DNA of 64,000 nt from Nymphaea colorata. Its lineage: Eukaryota > Streptophyta > Magnoliopsida > Nymphaeales > Nymphaeaceae. A program made the translations under genes and the position numbers. How positions within the stretch are numbered: the stretch's first letter is position 1; each line of letters begins with the position of its first letter. Of the stretch, positions 12,494-23,956 are shown one piece after another. The notes beneath the pieces were generated by a model that saw only the letters and a list, made by a program, of their open reading frames with translations, was not told the DNA's origin and searched no databases. The stretch lies in NCBI RefSeq assembly GCF_008831285.2, contig NC_045147.1:21592981-21656980 (forward strand). Direction: 5' to 3'.

Positions 12494-14604
12494 TTTTATT
12501 CACAAATCAACATTTGGTACAAACAAATATTGAACCATCCAGACATTGGCGATTAGTTTTCCTTCGAACATCCCAAAAATTTTCTCAAAAGACATTTTAC
12601 CGCTCCATGGTTTGAACAAACTGCCAAAATAACGAGGTCGGACAGCACTCACAGCAGTCTGACTGAGGTGAACATGTGACCACACGAAGATGAAAACTAT
12701 TAATCTACCTCTCTATCGTACACTAGCATCAACGAGCATCGAGTACACGATGTACAGAAATAATTTATGTTGCTATATTTTTATCAAAAAAAAAAAAAAG
12801 AGACGGAAATGGAAAACTGTACAACGGTTTTTGGAAAATTAAATTTGTGATCTGTTTCTTCTAAAATGGCCGAAAATTGCCGACTCGGGAGGCGCATATT
12901 TACCATGCATCTTTCCCTTGCCTAAAGAAAAACTTATGATTCATGAAGGTTGGCGTTTAAATTCCTGAAACTGAATTTACTTGCATCCTTTCTCCTTGGC
13001 GTTTAAATTTCTGAAACAAAATTTACTTGCATGAATTCTAAGTAAGCACGATGTTAACAACTTACCGCCGCTTGGAAAAGAGCCCTGAAATCCTTACCTC
13101 TCGGGTCTTAAAGCTGCATCAGTACATAGGTGGGGTGCAATAAACCCATCAACTAAAATGTCATGAATGATTCTACCATTTACAGTCAAAAGTAATAGCA
13201 TACGTAAGAATTAAACCGACGCATTACCTTTTATGCGATCGTCTGCCCCACCAGCTATGTCGCGTCCCCTGCAACAATTTACTTGCCTGAATTTAACAGA
13301 TGGAAGTACTGGATGTTTTTCTTTTTCCGTTGAAGAGTATGATGTCATGAGAATTTGACTATGATCATGAATCCATTTGTGCTGCATGATTTACTTAAAC
13401 AATTCACAAGTATGAGATTTCCAATTAAGGTATGTGATCAGTATAGGGGATAAGGAGATTAGGACTCTTTCAACTGGAAAATCTTTACAGACAAATCAGC
13501 TTTGAGAATTTTGCCTTTTTAGCAGATAATGGAAGCCACAAATGAAAGATGAATGGAGAAATATCACCTCGGAAGATTATGGCCTGTGTCATTAAGATGT
13601 CTAGCAAGAAGAAAAAGCAAAGATCAAAAAGAGAAAAGAGAAAGAAAAAGGAAAAGAGAAAAAGAAGGAACATGTATCGTACACAAATTAGAAGCCGAGC
13701 ACTTCAACTTATTCTTTAAAAATCAGATTTCTTGAGTTTCGTTTCAAAATTTTAATACCTTGCTGTGTTCTTTACAGTTTAGAACCTGGTGACCCACTCT
13801 ATGATGGGTTCATTTGGAAGTGCCAACAGGATTTCTTAAAGATCAAATGTTAAAAACAACCTTTTTAAACCAGGAATATCGATCTAGCAGAGTTAGAATT
13901 TTTGAAATGAAACTCTCTCAAAGTTGACTGATAATATCTGACCATCGGCAGTAACATAAAAGAGTTTGCCTTACAGAAGAATCTCAGACCTCGTATCGGC
14001 GATCGACATCATCTTTGATATCCAGAGTGGGCCATTGATGCCCACAAAGAAGATCTCATTGTTCCACAGTTCAGATCGATCCATAGTAAAGTGAGATTCA
14101 TAGAAAAAGTTCAGCAGGTTGTGGTAAAGGAAGGACATGCGGTAAAGCCTGTCCATTGTTGCTTCTTCCATTCATCGGAAGGGCACAACGAAGAAGGGCT
14201 CAGGGTTAGTTTCGTCATTCTAGAAAAAGTAAGGGGTGTTTTGGTAAATTTAAAATCCTTCATTTTTAGATATGAGGATATATTAGTCATTTTGAACCCA
14301 AACACGTAACTTGTTTAATGGGGCACGAACATAAAAGAAGCTATAAAATGCTCCCGTTGGACAAAAATATTTATTGCTTTAAAAAAGATAATAAATAAGA
14401 TATACAAAACAACGGAAAATAAAAAAAAACTTTAAAAAATTTAAAAGACTGACTCGTTCGATCCGAATCGTCCTATGTCGGTTCATTCTGACAATAATGA
14501 TCAAATAACTTTATTTAATATTTTAAATGTAAATTAAAAAAATAATTATTATTATCGTTGCAGGTAAAATACCTAAATGACCACATTGACAACATGCGAC
14601 ATCC

Positions 14605-14688
14605 GAGATATCAAATATCTTGCGGAGTGTAATTCAAGAATGTTTAGAGATATCAAATACCTTGCGGAGTGTAATTCAAGAATGTTTA
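14605..14688. repeat. 42-bp tandem duplication
   Basis: Two adjacent 42-bp units beginning gagatatcaaata at 14605 and 14647 differ by a single base (atatct versus atacct). No gene overlaps. Confidence 0.93.
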
Positions 14689-17600
14689 GTGTCTGAAGTG
14701 AATTGTAAGTTTTTCTTCTCGACAAGATTCCGTGGGCTGGTTTTAGAATATACTTTTTAAGTGTTATTATTATTATTTTTTCTGAACGCTCTGCCTAAAA
14801 GCCTGCAATTGCAATGAGCCGATGTTTCTACTCTGGCTTAATTAAATTACAGAAGATGCTGTTCTTTTTGTCTACTTGCATACGGCCAAAAGCATCACCT
14901 ATTGAATATTACATTTGGCTGCTTCTCTTTTTTCAATATACTTTACGTATTGATTCGACGAAAAAATTTAAAAATTCATTCACTGAATGGTCCGCATTTT
15001 TTCTTTTATAGATAATCTAAAGGAGCCCCCGTCAGATATTTTATACAAAAACCCAAAAAGTAAGAGAAATTTAAAAATTTTGTAATTTAGTAAAAAATGG
15101 ATACAAAATGGCGTCAGAACCTAAACTTTCTAGTTTTGAGAAAATAGATTGGACAGACTATTATTCTAGGATTCTGCAGTTTGGTCCACAATTAAGTCTT
15201 TTAACTTTATAGGCGTCAATGAATTAGATTTATATAAGATATCTCATTTAACTATATAAGAAAAGTTGGATAAAAAATGTAATATATGAAAAAAAATGCA
15301 TCGTTATTCAAAAGATGACATCTGATCGGATTCAAATTCAAATAGACATCCTACCAGATTCAATTTGGATTCAAATTTAATTTTGATTAATGCAGTTTGG
15401 ATTCGATTGTGTATTTAAAGTCGGATTTGAATTGGGTTGTCTGTTGCAAAATCGGTTTCAAAGCCGATTCAAATTCGAATGTGGTATAAACTTTTCTGCA
15501 TTAATATATAAGTATCCAATAAATTGGATTTGTAAAGAATATATGTAATTTGAATAAGATACTTATTTACGTTTGGGTTAGCATTCGATATCTAACCTGG
15601 CTTGAAGAATGGCTCCGCCGAGACTTGGCTTAAAGTGTTTACCTTTCGCATTCCTTTCTTACTATCTACTCAACAAATGTCGGTTTCTTCATTTTTTTAC
15701 CTTGTGCTTTCTACCACCACCTGTCTGTCCACATGTTGACAAGTAAACTTATCACAAGATCCAAGGGAATAGGTATAGGGCGGTCGTGGGCAGCCATTGT
15801 TCAATGCCCAGTTGACATCAGTATCCCTGATGCAGGACGAAGGTATAACACAATGGGTCCAAGAGGATCTACAAAGAGGTTTTACCAATAGTGTTCTGGT
15901 TGGGTGTTTCTCTTTCAATCTGTCCAGAAAAATGTCACCAGGAAGGATTAATGTGTTTTGAGTTTTAGAAATAATCGCCGCTGGGCACGCGTCGCACACC
16001 TGATCGATTATATTAATCACATTCTCATGGTATCTGAAGCAGTTTCTTTTACTGTATGCTCAGAATACATTCTGATATTAAAACATGGAGGGCTACGGGT
16101 CTGTAAAGAAAAGAGAAACAATGACTGATGCATCCGTTTATGCTGTCATATTTGGTTTAGAGAAACCTGCACGGACAGTGGGATATTACTCACGGACAGC
16201 CAAATTTTTTACAGAAGAAGTCTTATCATTCGAAGGGGTGGGAGTGGAGGTCTTGATTGCCCAATTGGAGTCATGATAATTGATAGCATACATTCCACCC
16301 CTGCCCTCTCGGGCCGAAAGAATCCTGCTTTCCCAGCAATGCCAACAGACATGTCTCAACAAAAGCATGCAGGATGCCCATGGTTTCTTTTCACAACGCT
16401 GTGCAAGTTGATGGGAATCAGAGGCAGCCTTCCAACCCATTTCCAGAAGATAAAAAAAAAAAAAAACATTCTAAGTGAAAAAGGGGGCTAAATTTCTAGA
16501 GAGAGAAAGAATGAGAGATACACCCAAGATCTAATTTTGATTCCCATCCTTGTTTCTGTGTAAAACGTATCAGAAACACACCAGACAACATATCCCTTGC
16601 CCTGCAACACTGCAGCCCTGAAATGTATGAACAAAAATTGAAAGGAAAAAGAGAAGGTGCCACCAGTAAATTATTGTACAGATATCCCTGAACACTGGGC
16701 CTGGGGATGTGCTGTTACTCTCGATGTTGGTTGTCTTCTTTCCTTTGTATAATCAGGGAGCCAGAGAGGCATTTGTCACAATGCCACCAAGCTGGCTCCT
16801 CTCCCCTCATTTCAACTCACAACCGAAAAGAAGAGGAGAGAGAGGGAGAGAGCAAAAGGTAAATCAGAATCTGATAATTAGTCTCAGGGAGGTACTGCAA
16901 CTTGAATAAAAGAAAAATCTTTTCTGAAACTCAACACTGTTGATTATGTACGATATATTAAAACCAAACTCTTACTTCCACATCCAGATGGGCTAAAATC
17001 CAAAAGTTAAATACTGGGAAACATGACACATGGGTTGCATAAAGTTCTCAATGCAAGAATTTTGGATGTGGGTTTGAATTTTTTCCGCCTTTTCATTTGT
17101 TGAATAGTCCACTTTATTCTGTTTGTTGTTTGAAAACATGATGATGCTATTATTTATCACAGCAGGAGAGTTGGCCATATGTTCGCTAATCGCAATCTCA
17201 GTGATTTTAATGATGTAACGGAGACGAACTACGCAGGAAATAGGGATTAAACAATGACACCATCGTGTTTCACCAAATGCGATAGCCACTTAAAAGCTGC
17301 TGCCTTGCTCAAAAGGTGAGGTACGTTCAACTTTGACAAGATCAGCCTGTCAGAATCTTTAGCTGATTTATAGGTTATAAGCTGCAGAAGGATTGTAAAG
17401 TGGCTGAAATTGATTAGCTTCTAGGAGCTGTTCTGCCACTTGGGTTCCCTAAAAAGTGTCGTCAGAAAGCTGCAGCAATGATGTAAGATGTGAAACATTT
17501 CATCAATGATTTCTTTCAAACCCAAGTCACTCAACTGGTTTGAGCTGAATGATACTAACATCAGGTAAGAAAGAACCCAAATGTGTTATTCTTGAGAGTT

Positions 17601-17801
17601 TTTCTCCTTCTTTATGCTTGCAAATCATGCATAAATTGCCTTCTAAATTTGTTGGCTGGTCTTCCTTTATTCATCTCTTGCAAATTATGCATAATTTGAC
17701 ATGCGTTTGTTGGCTGAATCTCCGCTACTGTATTTTCTTTCATCTTCTGTCATTTGCAACATCTTAGGGATAGTGGAAGCAGAAGCAGAGCAATCAAACC
17801 G

Positions 17802-20800
17802 ATGTATGTTGCAGCCGTCATTGGTGGTGCGGCAGCGGCTCTACTTTTGGTGATAATAGTGGTTTTATTTGTTTACGTCTTGCTTTTGAAATGCAAGAAA
17901 TGGCCAAATAAAAGTTCTGAGACTGGATCTTCGGAGGCCCAAGGTGAGTTCCTTTCTGAAATGGCTCAACAGTGTCTAGGCCACCTTTTTCTTAGTAAGA
18001 TCGACGAAACTTCTTGCATTTGGTAGTTAGTTATTTGATTGGTCATTATTATTTTAGTTTTTCTGCGTATGTGTAGTGGAATGGACGAAGATTGTTGAAT
18101 CATCATTGGCAGGGGATGTCTCAGTATCAGAGCAGCAAGGAACAAGGAAATTTACATTGGAAGAGCTGCGCCAGGCTACCAAGGACTTCAGTGAAAGTAA
18201 CCTTATTGGAGAAGGTAGATTTGGGTTGATCTACAAGGGCTTGTTGCATGATGGAAATCTAGTGGCAATCAAGAGGCGCAGCAGACCTCCACAGCAGAAA
18301 TTCGTTGAAGAGGTTTGGTGCTCAGACCTCCTAACTCCTTGTCCAACTTGTTTAGATCAATGCATCCCAACGAGTAAAACAAGAAGCTCAAGGTCAGGTC
18401 CTTTAAGATGTCATTGTAGCTAGGGGTCAAGTTGTTGAAGTTCCCATGGAACTATAACAGAGACTGCTAATTCCTGCTGAGCCGAGTTGGCCAATGGCTT
18501 GTTCTTAGGCAAAAGGAACCTATTACCATCAAAAACTCTAAATTCCCAGAAGATGCACTTGGGTGCCTTCCAAGCCATGGAGCCATACTTTCACTCCTTG
18601 AGAAATTTTCTGGCAAATGCTAGATAAAATTATTGGCCAAGGACGCTGGCCACTTTCTATGTACATTTGAAAACCCGTGTCCAGAAGTATTAACTACAAC
18701 ATGTTCTACTTGGTTAGGTACGCGGTGTAAATTGCTTGGAGAACATTGTAAGACCAGATTGTGGAAACGAAAACTAGTAAGCTATAACTTGTAAGGCAAT
18801 AAATACATCGACTGTGAAGCATACTTGGACTGCATCACATGGGTTTTAACAGGGTATTGATGTTGCTGCAAGTGAATGGCAGATATCTGCAGGCACCTAT
18901 GCTCCTCACTTTTTTAAGCATAAGCAGATCTGTTCTGTTTGATGGAACCCATTCATCGCAAAGATGATAAGGTGGAATATACCATATTAAGTTGTAGACC
19001 TGTGCTTACCAAAATGACGAGCAGACTGCGCCTTAAAGCAAGCAAGAGGAGTTTCAATCTTTCTGTTTCAGTTGTATTGACTGCCATGCTTTGTGACTGC
19101 GATACTACATTTATGCTTCTCATGCCCTCTTATATATGAGTTTTCTTTCTTTCTTTCTTTCTTTCTTTCTCCCCCCTGATAGGCCAAGTAAGCGAACACC
19201 CACTACTAGCCTTACCTTGGGAGAGCTTCAGTTGGTAAAAACCATGAGTTCTGCCCTGATCAATGGACAGCATAACCAGTTTTTTGGTTTGCAGCAAGAG
19301 ACTTAGAGACGTACCCTGTAGGTTATGAACTTTATGTCCTGTCGACTTGATAACATTCACGATTCTCCTATGTACAGTTGTCAGTGAGTCACTGCATGAA
19401 AAGGCTTATCATGTAATGGATTTACAAGAATAGTTCAGAATGATAAATCATTAATTACTGCAAATAAAAAGGCAGACTTGCTGAAATAGTTGGTTTTTAA
19501 TCGATTTATCTGCCAGAATCGACGCATTATATTGACCAATTAGTGACAAGATCCTAGATGTTTTAACCTTCCCTTGCTTTCTCCTTATGTTTCTACTTCC
19601 TGCTAGCCTTTCCAGCATATTTTCTGAGAAATCTGTGTTTCCGTGGAACTTACGTCTGTAAAGTGGGTTTTCAATAATCTTTTCATCAAAATCTTCCATT
19701 GAATTCCCAGGATATTATCCGACTTTATCCTTCAGCATCTCGCTTTATTGGATCGGCCCTTGGATGTCAAGAGCTAATATGCGCGGCAAGCCCTGCTTGT
19801 CTGTTGTGTATTTTCTCCATCCCTTCTACTAGCTAGAATCCTCTTTTGTTCGTTCATCTGCCCGATTAGAGCTTGAAATGTTGTAATTAACAGTAAATCT
19901 TTAAGAACCAACTTCATTGTAAAAACTACAGTACAGATCCAAATGTCAGTATGCATTTCTGAATCTTGATAAGAACCTATCGACTTTCATAATTCTCATA
20001 TCGCACATTCACTTCCTTCGTTTTGGGCATTCCACTATGTCATTATTCAGAAGTGATCATCTTGTTAGCCTTATGTCTTTCTTTTAGTGCATAGTTATGT
20101 TGTATCTGTAAAAAAGAATAACAGTTTATGTTGGCAAAACAGGTCCGCTATTTATCATCAATACGGAACCGTAATCTAGTCAACCTCCTTGGTTATTGTC
20201 AGGAGGACAATCTGCAAATGTTAGTCGTTGAGTATTTGCCAAATGGCAGTCTATGCAACCATTTGTATGGTATGTTTCCAGTTTGATGAACTAGACTCTC
20301 ATGTGGTTGGATGTGATATGGCCGCTTAATTACATTTTGCCTTGCAGAACATTGCAAAGATTCTAAAGCACATGTAGAATTCAAGCAAAGGCTTTCCATA
20401 GCCATTGGAGCTGCAAAAGGTGGTCTGAGTAGTAGTTTGAGTGGCTCTGGTTTCCCGTAGCCATGAAAAATTGGACATATTTGATTTGATCGCAGACACA
20501 CCATAAGATCATTTTCTGATGCAGGTTTATGCCACTTGCACAGTCTATCACCTCCTTTAGTACATGGAGACTTCAAAACAGATAAAGTCTTTATAGATGA
20601 AAGCATTGCTAAAGTTGCTGATGCAGGATTCCTGAGACTAATTGAGAGCACAGATGACCCTGGACCATCAAATGTAACAAGCAGATTTAACGCTTTCCTA
20701 GATCCAGAGTATGTCTATTTTCTTGATACTATGACTTGCCATTTATGAGTTCAGATACGTTTCTTATTTTCCAATAGAACGTATTATTTCTCTCAACTGG

Positions 20801-21529
20801 CATGCTTTCCATTCCACAGTGATCCCGTTCTTCTACTTGTCTTTCTTCATTTTCACGATTAAGTCGTTCACTTCTGTTCGTGTTTCTTCTTATCTAAACA
20901 GCTTTGAAGAGACTGGAGCAATGACAGAAAAGAGTGATGTTTACAGCTTCGGTGTATTCCTTTTAGAGCTCATAACAGGTCAGGAAGCTTCAGAATTGTG
21001 TTCCTCAAGATCTAGAGAAGACCTTATCCAATGGGTAATTCTTTTTTCTGGTTCTTGTTTATCGTGATAGTATCATAAGCAATCTACATAAGATAAGATT
21101 ACATTCTCTCACTAACTAGTGAGTTCGTAGAAGCAAATCCAGCTAAAAACTTTCCGTTCCTGTTGTGCTTTACAAGGCAGAAAGTGAGCAACTCTTCTGC
21201 TTTCTTAGCGGTATGAATAGTATCAATCTGTTGTCAAACTAATCGTTCCGGTTTATTGTAAGAAGGTGGAGGAGTGCATGAGCTCCAACAATTACGAGGG
21301 TACAGTAGACCCTAGACTCTCTGGCAGCTTCACTAGAGAAGGAATGAAAGAACTTCTTCGCCTGACTCTGCAATGTATCAATTTTAGTAGCAGAAGGCGA
21401 TCGGATATGCGGTCTGTGGAGTCAGAGCTCGAAAGAATATTTGAAAAAGAGATGAAGCTGACGACAGTCATGGGAGAAGGCACTGCAGTTGTGACTCTAG
21501 GAAGCCAGTTATTCACTTCTTCGACGTGA
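17802..21529 (+). CDS. membrane-anchored receptor-like (pseudo)kinase
   Basis: Seven exons: 17802-17943, 18077-18312, 20143-20269, 20348-20419, 20525-20708, 20902-21034, 21266-21529, joining in frame to 385 residues. Residues about 7-29 form a membrane helix (VIGGAAAALLLVIIVVLFV), followed by a basic stop-transfer stretch and a cytosolic kinase domain. The Gly loop GEGRFG is at 92-97 and VAIK with Lys113 is intact. The catalytic loop reads HGDFKTDKV: Asp208 stays, but the HRD Arg is Gly and the metal-binding Asn position is Lys213. DFG is DAG (225-227) and the APE region is altered (LDPDFEE). DVYSFGVFLLELITG is normal. The protein ends MGEGTAVVTLGSQLF, a tail I recall from a plant RLK family with similarly altered motifs. 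The start is the ATG just before the membrane helix; no separate ectodomain or signal exon was found. Weak or absent catalysis is an inference. Intron 2 is long (1.83 kb). Confidence 0.88.
18313..20142 (+). other. long intron of the receptor-like kinase gene
   Basis: Non-coding by exon phase: exon 2 ends GAAGAG and exon 3 resumes GTCCGCTAT, giving EEVRYLSSI. It holds a (TTTC)n microsatellite at about 19142-19170 and otherwise unremarkable AT-rich DNA. No inserted gene or element with clear ends was seen. Confidence 0.75.
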
Positions 21530-22358
21530 AGATTGAAAAAGGCTTGTGCCAATGTGGACAAATTTTCCTGTTTCCTCCTGCTTCTCTTCTACTTTTCTTG
21601 ATTCTGCACTTGAAAAATTGGTCTCTCTTAAAGGGGATCGGCCATTGATTTGAAATCGATGCGTTTGGTAACATAAAGATTTTATTTGAAGTTGGCAGCT
21701 GGCACAAGTTCACTCCGCCAAGAGATTGTTCGGCGGAAATTCCACACCATCATGAATCACTGCATCATTAAAGCTCATATAATTAAGAAATGAAAGTGAA
21801 CAGACAAAAAGCGAGGAAAGAGAAAAATTGCAGAAAAGAAAATGGAAGGAAATGCTAGGCAAGCTGTTTAACGTAAACGTTTCGTGAACGGGTGAATTTT
21901 GCTCGTTTGGTACACCCAAAAATCTCATTCAACAGATTTCTTTAAAAAATTTCTCTGGTCTATCGAATTTTAACAGATTGTGAGCCGTAGATCTTTTTCC
22001 AGCATAAAAATTCTCATGTCGCCATTGGAGAACTCCAAACTTACAATGCACTTCTATTAAGTAAAAAATGACAAAACACTGGTAACGGTTTAAAGAAGAA
22101 CACCGATAGCTGCATGTCTTTTGCGATGAGCCTAACTGCGCAACAAATCAGTCAAATCAAATGGGTTATACGTATACATCAGAGCAAAACTGAAAGGGTA
22201 GGCGAGTTGGACGAGAGAGAGAGACCACAGGTCCACTTAAACCACCCAGTTATGGAGGAAGAGAAGAAAGTTATTTGGGGAGTCGCACCAAACAGAGGGT
22301 TCCTTCCGGGGGAGCGCACATGTATATATAAAATAGCGATTTTACGTTTGGCAAGCCA
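21530..22358. other. intergenic between kinase and tRNA-Asn
   Basis: Kinase 3' UTR followed by AT-rich DNA. No gene is recognised. A short tatatataaaata stretch at about 22323-22335 lies just upstream of the tRNA. Confidence 0.5.
22323..22335 (+). promoter_or_regulatory. TATA-like upstream element of tRNA-Asn
   Basis: tatatataaaata lies about 25-35 bases before the tRNA. Plant tRNA genes often have a TATA-like box at this distance and a CAA motif at the initiation site; gcaagcca is present a few bases before the tRNA start. Confidence 0.5.
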
Positions 22359-22375
22359 GCTGGAGTAGCTCAGTT

Positions 22376-22408
<33 letters not shown>

Positions 22409-22432
22409 AAGGTTCAAGCCCTTCCTCTAGCG
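22359..22432 (+). tRNA. tRNA-Asn (GTT)
   Basis: The 74-base cloverleaf has acceptor stem gctggag / ctctagc with one G-T pair and discriminator G. The D-arm is tagctcagttggttagagc (A box), the anticodon stem tgtgg/ccaca holds loop ctgttaa (anticodon GTT), and the T-arm is gaagg-ttcaagc-ccttc (B box). There is no intron. It supplies the substrate of the asparaginyl-tRNA synthetase encoded at 4.8-10.1 kb, though the linkage is probably chance. Confidence 0.97.
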
Positions 22433-22455
22433 GAGCTTTATATAGGCTCTCTTAA

Positions 22456-22462
22456 TTTTTTT
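22456..22462 (+). terminator. Pol III terminator of tRNA-Asn
   Basis: A run of seven T residues begins about 23 bases after the tRNA 3' end, adequate for RNA polymerase III termination. Confidence 0.65.
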
Positions 22463-22736
22463 CTTCTCTTTTTTAAGAATCTTCCTCATGTAAAGGGATA
22501 ACAGGAAATTTATTCAGCCATGCGGAATCCAATTTTCTCGTTGACGAGTTTGGCAATTGAAAGTACGTCAAAAACCGGGAAAAGTGTTTAGTTTTTCACG
22601 TTCTTGGCAGTTCGAAAACAAATATTTTTCCCTTTTTCTAATTTCCTAATTCTGCCTACCCTTGTTCAAACATTTAGCGACTCCACTCCTTGTCTTAAAA
22701 CTCATAAAAAAACAGAGAAGACCTACAACATCAAGT

Positions 22737-22808
22737 GGTCCCATGGTCTAGTGGTTAGGACATTGGACTCTGAATCCAGTAACCCGAGTTCAAATCTCGG
22801 TGGGACCT
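22737..22808 (+). tRNA. tRNA-Gln (CTG)
   Basis: The 72-base cloverleaf has acceptor stem ggtccca/tgggacc and discriminator T. The A box is tggtctagtggttagga, the anticodon stem ttgga/tccag with loop ctctgaa (anticodon CTG), and the T-arm is ccgag-ttcaaat-ctcgg. There is no intron. The upstream flank has CAACATCAA, matching the plant CAA initiation motif. Confidence 0.97.
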
Positions 22809-22815
22809 AGACTAC

Positions 22816-22821
22816 TTTTTT
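22816..22821 (+). terminator. Pol III terminator of tRNA-Gln
   Basis: Six T residues follow the tRNA 3' end by seven bases. Confidence 0.75.
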
Positions 22822-23956
22822 GACTTCAATTTTGTTCTTTTTTCCCCGCCATCAGTAAGGATGCTTGTTGGACACCCTAATTCCTAACCTATCCCCAGCC
22901 TCTCTTTCTTTTGGTTTTCCAAGCACTTTCTATATTCGTGAAAAGGTACCAAGGCGAAGGTGGCAGAACACAGAAAGAAGAATCTCGAACCAGGAAAACA
23001 AAACATGCTTTTGCTTTATCAAAGTCCGAGAAAATTATTTTGTACAAAATTGGTAGCTATGTATGTGCATAAGGAAAATGAGCAAAAACCAGTGGCAGCA
23101 AACTGAGACTGATTTTTCGCTTTCTTTCTTTTCCCTCTTTAAGATTCATCAATTGGAGAATGCGATCGTAAAAAACACGATAAATGAAAGATAAAAGAAA
23201 AAGTAACTGTTTCCGACACGTTATCTTTGTTAATATGATTATTATAAAATAAATAAAGCAAATTATGGTAAAGAAAATGGTTTGAATTGATCACCAACAA
23301 GAACTCTTTACACTGCGCCGGACATTTGATTACATATTATTCTTTTTCCAATTAGACACAAATGATTGCAAAGAAAGAAAGATCGAAATCTAAATGTATC
23401 CCACCCATTTGGGAGAATGGGACGACAAGATGGAGCTAGCCATAGAGAAAGGTGCTTTAATTCTGAGGTTTTAGAGATACCCTGAAGAGATTGAGGCCTA
23501 CTTCTTCTGTTCTCGGGGGAAGAAGAGTTGCTTTAGGAATTGAATGGAGAAATAGCGATCCAGTATTAACAAGTTTGAGTGGAGCCGCTGGTCACAAGAT
23601 CAACGCCTTTTTTTATATTGAAAGGAAAAGTGAAAAAAGATCGCCACTGTTAAAAGAAAGCAGAGGTGTCCACTTACGCACACAAAAAAGTTAATCAATA
23701 TCTGTGAAGCAGCGTACTACTTACCACCGGAACACGTGATAACGTCCGGCGCATCTCCAAAAATAGAACGGGACCTTCGGCCTCTCCTTTGTCGCCTTAC
23801 GCCCGGCTACCGCCTCTCCGGCCAGGTCCGTTCCACCCACCTAACAACGACAAAAATTTCGTGCCCAACCCTCTCCACCTTCCGCCCCACTTTACCTTTA
23901 TTTAATCCCGCGACCTCCTTAAATTTATAATGCTTTCTCTCTCTCTCTCAGCCTTC
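22822..23956. other. intergenic and SWEET promoter region
   Basis: No gene is recognised. The distal part is AT-rich. From about 23700 base composition shifts to C/G-rich with a palindromic G-box, and the last 30 bases before the SWEET start are a CT microsatellite typical of plant 5' UTRs. Confidence 0.55.
23733..23738. promoter_or_regulatory. G-box (CACGTG) upstream of SWEET
   Basis: CACGTG sits about 220 bases before the SWEET start codon in an otherwise C/G-rich promoter stretch. G-boxes are bound by bZIP and bHLH factors, including ABA- and light-response factors. That it acts here is inference from position. Confidence 0.45.

Larger units (their letters stand above)
10110..17801. other. 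intergenic, AT-rich, no gene recognised
   Basis: The first few hundred bases are probably the AsnRS 3' UTR and flank. Further on there are a G run at 11465-11474, a (TA)n tract at about 11665-11690, an A run near 12787, a 46-bp imperfect direct repeat (ttggcgtttaaatt) at about 12950 and 12996, and AT-rich DNA at 14300-15600. Open frames here (for example about 107 codons on the minus strand at 15697-16020) match no family I recognise and lack codon-like composition. Just upstream of the kinase gene, 17610-17735 holds an imperfect direct repeat around ttgcaaat-atgcata. Confidence 0.5.

Noticed and set aside
15697-16020. 107-codon open frame on the minus strand
   Set aside because: No family resemblance, no splice partners or start context, and it lies in repeat-poor AT-rich DNA; likely chance.
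20199-20651. 150-codon minus-strand frame
   Set aside because: It is antisense to three exons of the receptor-like kinase and crosses its introns.
22114-22403. Open frames on both strands next to and over tRNA-Asn
   Set aside because: They overlap the tRNA and have no recognisable product.
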